Assembly (NCBI GenBank): GCA_027486005.1
Contig: JAIXPZ010000050.1
Span: forward strand, 1 to 64,000
Source of the DNA: Legionellales bacterium
Lineage (GTDB): Bacteria > Pseudomonadota > Gammaproteobacteria > JAGOUN01
Length of the DNA stretch: 64,000 nucleotides
Direction of reading: 5' to 3'
The notes beneath the pieces were generated by a model. That model ran no database searches. It saw only the letters and a list, made by a program, of their open reading frames with translations, and had not been told where the DNA came from. Positions 63,203-64,000 of this stretch are shown in pieces; position 1 is the first letter of the stretch; each line of letters begins with the position of its first letter. Made by a program: the position numbers and the translations under genes.

Positions 63203-63228
63203 GGGCAGGCACAAGACCTGCCCCTAGA
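63203..63228. repeat. GTAGGGGC-type palindromic repeat; supplies the tilS stop codon
   Basis: GGGCAGG ... CCTGCCCC is a perfect hairpin between convergent genes. Read on the minus strand, its CTAGGGGC provides the TAG of tilS, and it is the only hairpin available as a terminator there. Confidence 0.75.
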
Positions 63229-64000
63229 TTTTAATCACATTGATGACTCTTCCCATTTGATCAGCAGCAACTGTAAAACCTTCGCAAACACCATAGCCAA
63301 TAATTACTGCTAACTGATTATCAATATAGAGCAATGGCACTCTGTCTCGCTCCCACACGGGAACACGCCATTCTTGAAAACATTTTTTCAATGAACGCCC
63401 ACCTTTTCTATGCGCTAAATAAACACGCTCATCTCCCTGACGAAAACGTATTTCACAGCCTTGAGTAGAGTGAAACTTAATGCCCGATCCCACACAAGAA
63501 ACTGCCTGAAGAATAATCCCTAAGCTTTTTATCCTCAAATCAGACTGTAAATTCCAAGAAAACACCTGACTAGCATCATGTGTTGTTTGCACAAGCATCG
63601 CCATCAAAGCATCTTGATAACGCCGCACTTCTACTGCGCCCCATGTGACCATAGGATTTTTATCTTGATGCGCAGTTAAAAAAACATGCAATAAATTGGC
63701 CAATTTATCTTCATTCGGCAGTGAATAATTTAAGTGCGACAACCAATGACGAACAACATGTTTTTGCTGTATGGGCGTTAAACTCTTTAATTGCGTCATT
63801 GATAATGCATTGTTTGCTAAAACACATTGATTAAACAATGGCTGAGTATATTCATCTACTATTTTTTCTGATTCCGCACAATGTTTTGCACTACGCGCGA
63901 TGGTTTCAACTGCACTCGGCCAGCGCTGTTTCAGCAACGGCATAATTTCCTGACGAATAAAATTACGTGAAAAACGTGTGTTCTGATTACTATCATCATC
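63224..64000 (-). CDS. tilS: tRNA(Ile)-lysidine synthase, C-terminal part (cut by window edge)
   Basis: The frame is open to base 64000. The first visible residues, DDDSNQNTRFSRNFIRQEIM, are the TilS motif after the N-type ATPase domain; the remainder has the TilS C-terminal domains (GCEIRFRQGDERVYLAHRKGGRSLKKCFQEWRVPVWERDRVPLLY). TilS converts the AUA-reading tRNA-Ile anticodon cytidine to lysidine. The ATP-binding domain lies outside the window. Confidence 0.93.
   Translation of the reverse strand, partial: DDDSNQNTRFSRNFIRQEIMPLLKQRWPSAVETIARSAKHCAESEKIVDEYTQPLFNQCVLANNALSMTQLKSLTPIQQKHVVRHWLSHLNYSLPNEDKLANLLHVFLTAHQDKNPMVTWGAVEVRRYQDALMAMLVQTTHDASQVFSWNLQSDLRIKSLGIILQAVSCVGSGIKFHSTQGCEIRFRQGDERVYLAHRKGGRSLKKCFQEWRVPVWERDRVPLLYIDNQLAVIIGYGVCEGFTVAADQMGRVINVIKI

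Noticed and set aside
1-64000. CRISPR array, insertion sequence, prophage or rRNA operon
   Set aside because: No regularly spaced direct repeats, transposase, integrase, phage structural gene or rRNA segment was found; the repeats present are dispersed palindromes.

Overview
The window looks like part of the chromosome of an AT-rich gammaproteobacterium of the order Legionellales (Coxiella/Legionella relatives). Three things point there: a DotA/TraY-type subunit of a Dot/Icm type IVB secretion system (51518-53896), the gene order recA-recX-alaS-lysC-csrA-tRNA-Ser, and an LssY-type DedA/PAP2 fusion protein. No transposase, prophage, CRISPR array or rRNA gene was seen. Gene density is high and most genes are core metabolism.

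Layout. 1-3.1 kb: the end of an Hpt-containing kinase, folC, and a two-component pair. 3.1-7.2 kb: proS (without its editing insert), an AAA_14/DUF4143 ATPase, yihY and fkpB. 7.3-16.3 kb: a conserved ribF/ileS/lspA neighbourhood with pit, dps and murJ, interrupted by two toxin-antitoxin (TA) modules. 16.4-19.0 kb: a three-gene ArnC/ArnD/acetyltransferase operon for a lipid-linked sugar. 19.1-21.6 kb: an unknown gene and a split HipA-type TA locus. 21.7-28.7 kb: ugd, then dacA-dat-ybeD-lipB-lssY, then a ComEA-like protein. 28.8-30.8 kb: tRNA-Arg and tRNA-Ser separated by a hipA fragment and hicAB. 30.9-39.5 kb: csrA, lysC, alaS, recX, recA and mutS. 39.5-47.5 kb: an eight-gene MSHA-like type IV pilus assembly operon headed by a secreted pilin-like gene. 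47.5-49.9 kb: a collapsed tandem duplication, an orphan antitoxin, a squalene/phytoene-synthase-like gene and a glycosyltransferase. 50-58.7 kb: rluB, scpB, dotA, an AbiE TA pair, a second AAA_14 ATPase, scpA and a VapBC pair. 58.8-64 kb: sua5/tsaC, a Rickettsia-type isocitrate dehydrogenase, kdsA, two small membrane or secreted proteins, and the end of tilS.

Two themes run across the window. First, TA modules are wedged into otherwise conserved housekeeping clusters: phd-vapC, mazEF, hipT/hipS-HTH, hicAB, abiE and vapBC, plus a hipA fragment and two orphan antitoxin-like genes. Most have a clear inverted-repeat operator just upstream. Second, short GC-rich palindromic repeats that begin GTAGGGGC are scattered between genes. 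They also lie in frame inside genes and sometimes supply stop codons. An unrelated inverted-repeat element lies in frame inside folC.

Functionally the window combines envelope work (murJ, dacA, lspA, ugd, kdsA, the ArnC/ArnD operon), translation (proS, ileS, alaS, tilS, tsaC, rluB), DNA repair and chromosome segregation (recA, recX, mutS, scpAB), and surface machinery linked to a host-associated lifestyle (DotA, the MSHA-like pilus, CsrA). All functions are read from sequence motifs, gene order and family knowledge; no database search was run.
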